Positions 6,423 through 13,207 of a stretch of DNA of 15,841 nt are shown here, piece by piece; within the stretch, counting starts at the first letter, position 1, and every line of letters begins with the position of its first letter. Origin of the DNA: Ahrensia sp. (GTDB lineage Bacteria; Pseudomonadota; Alphaproteobacteria; Rhizobiales; Rhizobiaceae). The stretch lies in NCBI GenBank assembly GCA_002698425.1, contig NZXU01000047.1:1-15841 (forward strand), in the 5' to 3' direction. The notes below the pieces were generated by a model. That model was not told the DNA's origin and did not search any database. It saw only the letters and a list, made by a program, of their open reading frames with translations. The translations under genes were made by a program, and so were the position numbers.

Positions 6423-7079
6423 ATGTTCCTGTCCAGCCTGTTCGAGAAGAAATCCACCATGCCCGATCCGGCAAATGCGTTGCCGGGCCGCGAGGAGCCG
6501 ATTCCCACGGCGGCGCGCCATTTCGTCAATGGCGAAGCGCTCAAGGGCCCGTTTCCCGAGGGAATGCAGACGATTTTCTTCGGCATGGGCTGTTTCTGGG
6601 GCGCCGAGCGCCTTTTCTGGCAGCTGGATGGCGTTCATGTCACCGCGGTAGGCTATGCAGGCGGCTACACGCCCAACCCGACCTATCAGGAAACGGTGAC
6701 GGGTCTCACCGGCCATGCCGAAATGGTGATGGTCGTCTTCGATCCTGACGAGATCAGCCTGCAGAAATTGTTCGAGACGTTCTGGGAAGAGCATGACCCG
6801 ACCCAGGGCATGCGCCAGGGCAACGATGTCGGCACGACTTACCGCTCCGCCATCTATGCGACCGGCAAGGAGCAACTGGCCGCTGCCGAAGCCAGCCGCG
6901 ACGCCTATCAGCTGGCGCTGAGAGACAGCGGCATCGCCGCGCCGATCACCACGGAAATCCGTCTCGCGCCGGAATTCTTCTATGCCGAGGACTATCACCA
7001 GCAATATCTGGCCAAGAATCCGGGCGGCTATTGCGGCTTGCGGGGCACCGGTGTTTCCTGCCCCGGCATGACCGCATAA
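6423..7079 (+). CDS. msrA: Peptide-methionine (S)-S-oxide reductase, MsrA
   Basis: This cytoplasmic repair enzyme reduces methionine-S-sulfoxide in proteins and free methionine, using thioredoxin to restore its cysteines. The catalytic motif GCFWG is at residues 56-60 (Cys57), followed by [12 protein letters not shown]. Two recycling cysteines, Cys204 and Cys213, lie in the tail [15 protein letters not shown], as in E. coli MsrA. DVGTTYRS and EDYHQQYL, substrate-pocket motifs, are intact. The 218-residue length and N-terminal extension ([14 protein letters not shown] before the core) match rhizobial MsrA. ATG 6423 has GGGGAG at 6410-6415. Nearby genes give no clear redox operon beyond the small membrane protein before it. 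Confidence 0.95.
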   Translation: MFLSSLFEKKSTMPDPANALPGREEPIPTAARHFVNGEALKGPFPEGMQTIFFGMGCFWGAERLFWQLDGVHVTAVGYAGGYTPNPTYQETVTGLTGHAEMVMVVFDPDEISLQKLFETFWEEHDPTQGMRQGNDVGTTYRSAIYATGKEQLAAAEASRDAYQLALRDSGIAAPITTEIRLAPEFFYAEDYHQQYLAKNPGGYCGLRGTGVSCPGMTA

Positions 7080-7104
7080 GCCTATCCTTGCCCATGGAGT
7101 GTAA

Positions 7105-7992
7105 ATGAGCCTCGCCACCGGTTCCGTCCGCGTCGCCAGCGTGCAGTTCGCCGCGCAGGCGACCGCCTCCGCGGACGCGTTCTTCGACCGCGTCGCGACC
7201 TATGTGCGCTCCGCCGGCGATTACGGCGCCGACTTCGTCTGCTTTCCGGAACATTTCACCCTGCAGCTTCTGTCGGGCGCGCCCACCATGGTTCCCGCCG
7301 ACGAGGCGATCCATCGTCTGACCGAATACACGCCGCGCCTTAAGGAGCGGCTCTGCGCGCTCGCGAAGGAACATTCGGTCAATATCGTCGGCGGCTCGCA
7401 TGCCACCGTGCTGGAGAATGGCGAGGCGCATAACATCACTTATGTGGCGTTGCGCGACGGCACACTGCATGCGCGCCACAAGCTGCACCCGACGCCGGAC
7501 GAAAAGTCGGTCTGGAACATTCAGGGCGGGGATTCGGCGGAGCCGGTCGAGACCGATCGCGGGCCGGTCGGCGTGATGATCTGCTATGACAGCGAGTTTC
7601 CGGAACTGGGCCGCCATCTGACCGACGCCGGCGCAAAGCTTTTCTTCGTGCCCTATTGCACTGACACGCGTCACGGCCATTTGCGGGTGCGCTATTGCTG
7701 CCATGCGCGCACGGTCGAGAACCAGTGCTATGTGGTGACGTCCGGGCTCGTCGGCACGGTGCCCAATGTCGCGAATATGGATATCAATTACGGGGCATCG
7801 GCGGTTCTGACCCCGTCCGACCATCCCTTTGCCCGCGACGGTATCGCGGCGGAGGCGACGGAGAACGCAGAGACGATGATCATCGCCGATCTCGACATGG
7901 ACCGGCTGGATATGGCGCGCGAGCGTGGCTCGGTGCGCAATCTGAATGACAGGCGGCCGGAGCTTTACCGGGTCGAGTGGTCCCGGCGCTAG
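7105..7992 (+). CDS. Carbon-nitrogen hydrolase (nitrilase superfamily amidohydrolase)
   Basis: This is a cytoplasmic C-N hydrolase of 295 residues, probably cleaving an amide; the substrate cannot be read from sequence. The superfamily catalytic triad is visible: Glu49 in CFPEHF, Lys126 in RHKLHPTPDE and Cys160 in MICYDSEFPE. The second conserved Glu (164) follows. ARTVENQCYVVTSG and the GxSAVLTPSD segment are typical of the core. There is no fused acetyltransferase or glutamine-ligase domain. ATG 7105 has GGAG at 7096-7099. It follows msrA by 25 bases on the same strand, so co-transcription is likely, and it converges on the DUF1127 gene 30 bases downstream. Confidence 0.9.
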   Translation: MSLATGSVRVASVQFAAQATASADAFFDRVATYVRSAGDYGADFVCFPEHFTLQLLSGAPTMVPADEAIHRLTEYTPRLKERLCALAKEHSVNIVGGSHATVLENGEAHNITYVALRDGTLHARHKLHPTPDEKSVWNIQGGDSAEPVETDRGPVGVMICYDSEFPELGRHLTDAGAKLFFVPYCTDTRHGHLRVRYCCHARTVENQCYVVTSGLVGTVPNVANMDINYGASAVLTPSDHPFARDGIAAEATENAETMIIADLDMDRLDMARERGSVRNLNDRRPELYRVEWSRR

Positions 7993-8022
7993 CTTCGGCC
8001 GCCGTCTTCTTGAAAGCCGGCA

Positions 8023-8319
8023 TTACCAGTTCCGCAAGTTGCGGTCGCGCAGCTTCTCCAGTTCCAGCGCGGCATTGACGTTCATCGGCAGGCGCGAGGC
8101 CCATTGCACGTCGCCCCGGTGGATGCCGAGATCGCGATAGACCCACTCGTCCTTGCCGAGCAGCGTCTGGAAGGCGGCGCGGTCGCGGCGCTGCTTGTGC
8201 CAGCGGCCAATAGCCGAAATCGTTCCCCTTGCCGCCGAAGCAAGGAGCCTGGCGAGAGACACGATGAGGCTTCCGTCGTTGCGGGGCTGGTGGGCCTGTT
8301 CGAATTCGAGCGAGGTCAT
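8023..8319 (-). CDS. DUF1127 family small basic protein
   Basis: A 98-residue, positively charged protein. The DUF1127 (YjiS-like) domain covers about residues 39-76: a tryptophan and arginine-rich start (RWHKQRRDR), then an acidic-hydrophobic helix and the hallmark YRDLGIHRGDVQW. The N-terminal part has a hydrophobic-basic helix. The start ATG (minus strand, 8319) has an excellent site AAAAGGAGAAGGA just upstream. In alphaproteobacteria short DUF1127 proteins have been linked to RNA turnover, phosphate or stress responses, and in Brucella several DUF1127 genes depend on the LysR regulator VtlR. Here the gene diverges directly from a VtlR/LsrB-like regulator, which suggests it is a target. 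Confidence 0.88.
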   Translation of the reverse strand: MTSLEFEQAHQPRNDGSLIVSLARLLASAARGTISAIGRWHKQRRDRAAFQTLLGKDEWVYRDLGIHRGDVQWASRLPMNVNAALELEKLRDRNLRNW

Positions 8320-8361
8320 TGTCCTTCTCCTTTTCTCGCGGCGGTCATTCGCCGTGTCTGG

Positions 8362-8391
8362 ACAATGCGCGCCATCCGTGCTTCAATCAAA
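8362..8391 (-). promoter_or_regulatory. Candidate promoter of the DUF1127 gene
   Basis: On the minus strand TTGATT (8386-8391) and CATTGT (8362-8367) are 18 bases apart. The -10 element is poor, which is usual for promoters that need an activator. Transcription would start near 8355, placing the LysR box at 8412-8428 around -65. Confidence 0.3.
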
Positions 8392-8411
8392 CGAATAGAT
8401 TTGACGTGATC

Positions 8412-8428
8412 ATTCAGAAAACTTGAAT
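8412..8428. promoter_or_regulatory. LysR-type operator (T-N11-A) between DUF1127 and the LysR gene
   Basis: ATTCA (8412-8416) and TGAAT (8424-8428) are perfect inverted arms seven bases apart, and T8414 and A8426 give the T-N11-A core typical of LysR boxes. It lies 14 bases before the LysR start codon and near its ribosome binding site (GAGG at 8430-8433), so binding could also repress the regulator's own gene. The possible -35 TTGACG at 8401-8406 is adjacent. Confidence 0.55.
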
Positions 8429-8441
8429 TGAGGCTGACCCC

Positions 8442-9338
8442 ATGAATGCTCCGAGTGTAAAGCCGGCCCTGGCGCAGGCGCCCGCCGATATCGACCTGCT
8501 GCGAACCTTCCTGGCGATCGCCGAAACCGGCAGCTTCTCCAAGGCCGCCGAACGCGTCTTCCGCACGCCCTCGGCCGTGTCCATGCAGGTCAAGAAGCTG
8601 GAGGAGACGCTCGGCACGTCGGTCTTCGAGCGCGATTCCCGTTCGGTGAAGCTCACCCAGAGCGGCGAGATGCTGGTCGGTTACGCCCGGCGCATTCTGG
8701 CGCTCTCCAACGAGATGATGGCCCGCTTCGTCATGCCGGAGATGGAAGGCACGGTCTGCCTCGGCGCGCCGGACGATTATGGCGAGCGTATCATGCCGCA
8801 GGTCCTGAAGCGTTTCGCCGAGACCCACCCCAACGTGCAGGTCAACGTGATCATCGAGACCAGCGATCTCCTGATCAAGCGCTTCGAGAACGGCCAGCTC
8901 GACGTGATGGTCTACACCGCCCAGTCGCAGCAGCTGGAAGACGGCGCGCAGGTCCTGCTCGAGGAGGATCTCGTATGGGCCGGCGTACGCGGCGGTTGCG
9001 CATGGGAGCGCGATCCGTTGCCCTTATCCATGTGGGAGGAGGGCTGCGCCTGGCGATCCGGCGCCGTTCGCGCGTTGTCCGGCGTCGGCCGAAGCTTCCG
9101 CACCGCCTATATGACGGCGCACACCCAGGCGCAGCGCGCGGCGATCGCTTCCGATCTCGCCATCGCGCCTTTCCCGAAGAGCTTCATCACCGAGCCGCTG
9201 GTCGAACTCGGTGAGAAGCAGGGCTTGCCGAAGCTCGGCACCTACCAGATCCGCATGCGGGTAAAGGACAATCCCGGCTGCTGCTCGCGCGCCGTCGCCG
9301 ACCACGTCACCGCCTGTTTCGAGAATATGTGCGGCTGA
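8442..9338 (+). CDS. LysR-family regulator, LsrB/VtlR-like
   Basis: A 298-residue LysR-type regulator. The N-terminal helix-turn-helix (about residues 17-76) reads DLLRTFLAIAETGSFSKAAE, then TPSAVSMQVKKLEE. A LysR effector domain follows from about 103 to the end. The sequence resembles LsrB of Sinorhizobium/Agrobacterium and VtlR of Brucella, regulators of oxidative-stress, envelope and host-interaction genes and of AbcR small RNAs. Recognition is from memory, so the symbol is left blank. It has seven cysteines (106, 186, 202, 280, 281, 292, 297), many for this fold; LsrB is reported to be redox-sensitive. It diverges from a DUF1127 gene and ends only four bases before the convergent DUF3307 gene. 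Confidence 0.9.
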   Translation: MNAPSVKPALAQAPADIDLLRTFLAIAETGSFSKAAERVFRTPSAVSMQVKKLEETLGTSVFERDSRSVKLTQSGEMLVGYARRILALSNEMMARFVMPEMEGTVCLGAPDDYGERIMPQVLKRFAETHPNVQVNVIIETSDLLIKRFENGQLDVMVYTAQSQQLEDGAQVLLEEDLVWAGVRGGCAWERDPLPLSMWEEGCAWRSGAVRALSGVGRSFRTAYMTAHTQAQRAAIASDLAIAPFPKSFITEPLVELGEKQGLPKLGTYQIRMRVKDNPGCCSRAVADHVTACFENMCG

Positions 9339-9342
9339 TCGT

Positions 9343-10077
9343 TCAGAAAAGCCCGGCCGCCCAGACGGCCAGATAGCCGATGCCGACGGCCCAGCCGAGG
9401 CTCGCGAAGGCCGACAGCATCGCATACTCGGCCCGCTTTCGGTCGTCCGCATTGCGCAATTCGCCGAACGCCATGATCGCGCGGGCGGCGATGACGAGAC
9501 CTGCTGCAAGCGGCTGCCCCGTCGCGATGAAGACAAAGACCAACAGCCGTTCCAGCTGGCCTATGGCGCGCGCGCCCTTTTTCAGCCCGGCCTCGAACCC
9601 CGCGATCTCTTCGCCGAAGGGCTTCAGGAACAGTTCCACCGCATAGGTGCCCGCCAGCACGGCGATGATGAAGCCGGAGCCGAGCATCATCGCCGACAGG
9701 ACGGCTGAAAGCTCGCCGGGCGAAAGCTGACTGTAGATCATCGAGCGCGACAAATCCGCCGGCCACAGGATCGAGACGGCGGCGACGACCGCGATATGCG
9801 CAGCCTGGTCGGCGAGGAACCACGCCAGATTGAATGTGCCCTTGCGCGACTTGAATAGGTCGATGCAGAAATGGGTCACCGCGATCGTGACGATGATTGC
9901 CGGGGGAAAGAAGCCGAGCACCGCCACCGCCGCGCCCGCGATGATCGCGATATGGAGCGACAGGATCGGGATCTGCCCCTTCCGGATCGCGATCCGCTCC
10001 GGCTGCAACGGAAAGTCGCCGAGCAGATGCGCGAACAGCAGGATCGTGAAGGTCTGGAGGATCGCCGCGGCGTCCAT
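9343..10077 (-). CDS. DUF3307 family integral membrane protein
   Basis: A 244-residue membrane protein with about six hydrophobic segments. The N-terminus carries the DUF3307 signature AHLLGDFPLQPERIAIRKG (His17, Asp21, Gln25), with another His in a following helix (LSLHIAI) and HFCIDLFK further on. Function is unknown; the conserved polar residues in membrane helices hint at a metal- or ion-related or enzymatic role, which is not shown. The ATG at 10077 starts 13 bases after the polA stop; the same frame extends to an ATG at 10134 inside polA and includes a TTG between them, so the start is uncertain. It is probably co-transcribed with polA. A cytosolic segment near residues 158-176 is charged. 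Confidence 0.8.
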   Translation of the reverse strand: MDAAAILQTFTILLFAHLLGDFPLQPERIAIRKGQIPILSLHIAIIAGAAVAVLGFFPPAIIVTIAVTHFCIDLFKSRKGTFNLAWFLADQAAHIAVVAAVSILWPADLSRSMIYSQLSPGELSAVLSAMMLGSGFIIAVLAGTYAVELFLKPFGEEIAGFEAGLKKGARAIGQLERLLVFVFIATGQPLAAGLVIAARAIMAFGELRNADDRKRAEYAMLSAFASLGWAVGIGYLAVWAAGLF

Positions 10078-10090
10078 GGCGTCGGTCAAC

Positions 10091-13012
10091 TCAGTGCGCC
10101 TCGTCCCAATTGTCGGCGGCCGATGCGTCGACATGCAGCGGCACCGCCATGTCGATCGCCGGCAGCGCCGCGTTTTCCATGACGTGCCGCACGACCTTGA
10201 TCGTCTCGTCGACCTCCTTCTCGGGAGCTTCGAAGATCAGTTCGTCATGCACCTGTAGGAGCATCTGCGCCGACAGTTTCGAGTCGGCCAGCGCATCCTC
10301 GACGCGGATCATCGCCCGGCGGATGATGTCGGCGGACGATCCCTGGATCGGCGCGTTGATGGCCGCGCGCTCGTTGAAGGCGCGCACCGACGGATTGGAG
10401 GACTTGATCTCCGGATAATGCGCGCGCCGCCCGAAGATCGTCTCGACATAGCCGTTCTCCCGGGCGAACGCCTTGGTCGCGTCCATATAGTCCTTGATGC
10501 CGGGAAACCGCTCGAAATAGGTCTTGATATAGTCGCTCGCTTCGGACCGCTCGATGCCCAGCTGGTTGGCGAGCCCGAAGGCCGAAATGCCGTAGATGAT
10601 ACCGAAATTGATCGCCTTGGCGCGTCGGCGGACCTCCGAGGGCATGCCCTCCACGGGCACCCCGAACATTTCCGAGGCCGTCATGGCGTGAATGTCGATG
10701 CCGTCGGCAAAGGCCTGCTTCAGCTGCGCGATATCGGCGACATGGGCGAGCACCCTGAGTTCGATCTGGCTGTAATCCGCCGAGATCAGCTTGTTTCCCT
10801 TTTCGGCGATGAAGGCGGTGCGGATGCGCCGGCCCTCGCTCGTGCGGATCGGGATATTCTGCAGGTTCGGTTCCGATGAGGCCAGCCGCCCGGTCGTCGT
10901 CGCCGCCAGCGAATAAGAGGTGTGCACCCGCTTCGTCTCCGGGTTGATATAGCCCGGCAACGCGTCGGTATAGGTCGATTTCAGCTTGGTCAGCTGCCGC
11001 CAGTCGACGATGCGCCGCGGCAACTCGTGGCCTTCGGCAGCGAGGTCTTCCAGCACTTGCGCGGTCGTCGACCACTGCCCGGATTTCGTCTTCGTGCCGC
11101 CCGGCAGGCCCATCTTGCCGAACAATATGTCACCCAGCTGCTTCGGCGAGCCGACGGTGAATTTCTCGCCGGCAAGCTCCTGGATCTCGTCTTCCAGCCC
11201 GGCCGCCTTCTGGCCGAACTCGCCCGACAGCCGGCTCAGGATCTGCCGGTCGACGGATATGCCGCGTGCTTCCATGCGCGCCAGCACCGGCACCAGCGGC
11301 CGTTCCAGCCGCTCATAGACGGTGACCAGCCCCTTGGCGACGACCTGCGGTTTGAGTGCCAGCCACAGCCTGAGCGTGATGTCGGCGTCTTCGGCGGCGT
11401 AGCGCGTCGCCGTTTCCAGGTCGATCATGTCGAAGGTCAGCGCCTTCTTGCCGGTGCCGGCGATCTCCTTGAAGGCGATCGGCTTGTGGCCGAGCCAGCG
11501 CTCCGACAGCGAATCCATGCCATGCGCGCCCGTACCCGCATCGGCCACATAGGAAAGCAGCATCGTGTCGTCGAGCGAGGCGATGGTGATGCCGTAGCGT
11601 TGCATCACCAGCCAGTCATATTTGATGTTCTGACCGATCACGAGGATGGATGGGTCCTCCAGCAGCGCCTTCAGCCGGTCGAGCGCATCGTCGAGCGGAA
11701 TCTGGTCATCGACCAGCCCGCCGCCGAGCAGGTCCCCATTGCCGGATTTGTGGTTCAGCGGCACATAGGCCGCCTCGCCGGGCGTCGAGCACAGCGAAAA
11801 GCCTGCCAGCTCCGCCTGCATCGCATCGAGGGAATTGGTCTCCGTGTCGAAGGCGACTACGCCCGCCTCGCGCGCTTTCGCGATCCAGGCCTCGAGGGTT
11901 TCGGTGTCGCGAATGCATTGATAGGCGTCCCGGTCGAATTTCGATGCCGCCGCGGCCTGCCGGCGCGTCTCCGCGAGTGCCGCCGGCGTCAGGGCGTCCC
12001 CGCCGCCGGCATCCGTTTTCGCCGGCTCGGGGGTTTTTGCCGTGCCTTCGTCGAGATCCGGCCCGTGCGCCGCGCGCCCGGCCTCCACCTCGACCGCCGC
12101 CGCTTCCACTTCACCGACCTCGGTGCCGGTGGCTTCCGCCACCCGTCGTGTAAGCGTGTTGAACTCCATCGCTTTCAGGAAGGCGATCAGCTTCGGCCCG
12201 TCCTGCGGCTCCAGCTTCAGCCCGTCGAGATCGATGTCGAGCGGCGTGTCGGTTTTCAGTGTCACCAGTTCGCGCGACAGCCGGGCCTGGTCGGCGAATT
12301 CGATCAGGTTCTCTCGCCGCTTGTTTTGCTTGATCTCCGAGGCGCGTTCGAGAAGCGTGTCGAGATCGCCGTATTCCTCCAGCAGTTGCGCCGCTGTTTT
12401 CGGCCCGATGCCTGGCACGCCCGGCACATTGTCGGTCGAATCGCCGTTCAGCGCCTGCAGGTCGATCATCTTGTCCGGGCCGACGCCGAATTTCTCGATC
12501 ACCTCGGCGATGCCAATCTGCTTGTCCTTCATCGAGTCGTACATCGACACATGGTCGGAAACGAGCTGCATCAGGTCCTTGTCCGACGAGATGATCGTCG
12601 TGTGCGCCCCGACCTTTTCTGCCTGCCGCGCATAGGTCGCGATGATGTCGTCGGCCTCGTAGCCCTCGACCTCGATACAAGGCAGGTTGAAGGCGCGCGT
12701 CGCCTCGCGAATCAGCCCGAATTGCGGGATCAGGTCCTCCGGCGGCTCGGATCGATTCGCCTTGTATTCGGGATAAAGATCCTTGCGGAACGTCTTCGAC
12801 GAATAGTCGAAGATCACCGCGAAATGTGTCGGCGTCACCCCGACATCCGTGTCGCGGGCGTCCTGCAGCAATTTCCAGACCATGTTGCAAAATCCGTATA
12901 CCGCGTTGGTCGGCAGATTGTCGGATTTTCGATTCATCGGCGGAAGCGCGTGAAAGGCCCGGAAAATATAGGCGGACCCGTCGACGAGGAAGAGGTGATC
13001 GTCTTTCTTCAT
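10091..13012 (-). CDS. polA: DNA polymerase I
   Basis: This is the repair and Okazaki-fragment-processing DNA polymerase, 973 residues. The N-terminal 5'-3' (FEN-like) nuclease begins FLVDGSAYIFRAFHALPP, with VEGYEADDIIATYAR and ISSDKDLMQLV. An Ala/Glu-rich linker follows. The 3'-5' proofreading exonuclease is intact: Exo I FDTETNSLD, Exo II GQNIKYDWL, Exo III YAAEDADIT. The family A polymerase has motif A SADYSQIELRVLAHV, motif B RRRAKAINFGIIYG and motif C QVHDELIFE (HDE at about 922-924). The ATG at 13012 with AAGG eight bases upstream gives the standard MKKDDHLFLVDGS start; an in-frame extension to 13063 is not homologous-looking. It diverges from the L,D-transpeptidase gene. Confidence 0.98.
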   Translation of the reverse strand: MKKDDHLFLVDGSAYIFRAFHALPPMNRKSDNLPTNAVYGFCNMVWKLLQDARDTDVGVTPTHFAVIFDYSSKTFRKDLYPEYKANRSEPPEDLIPQFGLIREATRAFNLPCIEVEGYEADDIIATYARQAEKVGAHTTIISSDKDLMQLVSDHVSMYDSMKDKQIGIAEVIEKFGVGPDKMIDLQALNGDSTDNVPGVPGIGPKTAAQLLEEYGDLDTLLERASEIKQNKRRENLIEFADQARLSRELVTLKTDTPLDIDLDGLKLEPQDGPKLIAFLKAMEFNTLTRRVAEATGTEVGEVEAAAVEVEAGRAAHGPDLDEGTAKTPEPAKTDAGGGDALTPAALAETRRQAAAASKFDRDAYQCIRDTETLEAWIAKAREAGVVAFDTETNSLDAMQAELAGFSLCSTPGEAAYVPLNHKSGNGDLLGGGLVDDQIPLDDALDRLKALLEDPSILVIGQNIKYDWLVMQRYGITIASLDDTMLLSYVADAGTGAHGMDSLSERWLGHKPIAFKEIAGTGKKALTFDMIDLETATRYAAEDADITLRLWLALKPQVVAKGLVTVYERLERPLVPVLARMEARGISVDRQILSRLSGEFGQKAAGLEDEIQELAGEKFTVGSPKQLGDILFGKMGLPGGTKTKSGQWSTTAQVLEDLAAEGHELPRRIVDWRQLTKLKSTYTDALPGYINPETKRVHTSYSLAATTTGRLASSEPNLQNIPIRTSEGRRIRTAFIAEKGNKLISADYSQIELRVLAHVADIAQLKQAFADGIDIHAMTASEMFGVPVEGMPSEVRRRAKAINFGIIYGISAFGLANQLGIERSEASDYIKTYFERFPGIKDYMDATKAFARENGYVETIFGRRAHYPEIKSSNPSVRAFNERAAINAPIQGSSADIIRRAMIRVEDALADSKLSAQMLLQVHDELIFEAPEKEVDETIKVVRHVMENAALPAIDMAVPLHVDASAADNWDEAH

Positions 13013-13207
13013 GGCATTTGCCTTAGCGCGCGGCGGAGAGCGCGTCCATGCCAAACGGGTCAAGTCACGGATCGAATGATCGTGAAAACGTGATCGCGAT
13101 TGTGCCGATCGTTACCCTTTATAAACTGTAATCGGTTGGGTATGGTGCGCGACCTAGGGGCAGATCCCGCAAGCGCGGGCAGGATAGCGAACCAGGCGGA
13201 GTTTGCC
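13013..13207. promoter_or_regulatory. Divergent promoter region between polA and the L,D-transpeptidase gene
   Basis: These 195 bases hold no convincing gene. For the plus strand there is a TATAAA at 13120-13125 without a good -35 at the right distance. A small perfect hairpin (CCCGC 13166-13170, AAGC loop, GCGGG 13175-13179) lies in the presumed 5' leader of the transpeptidase gene, before its ribosome binding site at 13195-13201. An 8-base palindrome ATCGCGAT is at 13093-13100. No minus-strand promoter for polA stands out. Confidence 0.4.

Noticed and set aside
5922..7118. Minus-strand 398-residue frame across the small membrane protein and msrA
   Set aside because: It spans two plus-strand genes including MsrA with intact catalytic motifs, and has no family features.
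10922..13093. Long plus-strand open frame opposite polA
   Set aside because: Antisense to an unmistakable DNA polymerase I; composition is that of a shadow frame and there is no recognisable motif.
13100..13207. N-terminal extension of the L,D-transpeptidase
   Set aside because: The extension has no homology-like features and overlaps the divergent promoter region; GTG 13208 has a good ribosome site and starts a clean signal peptide.
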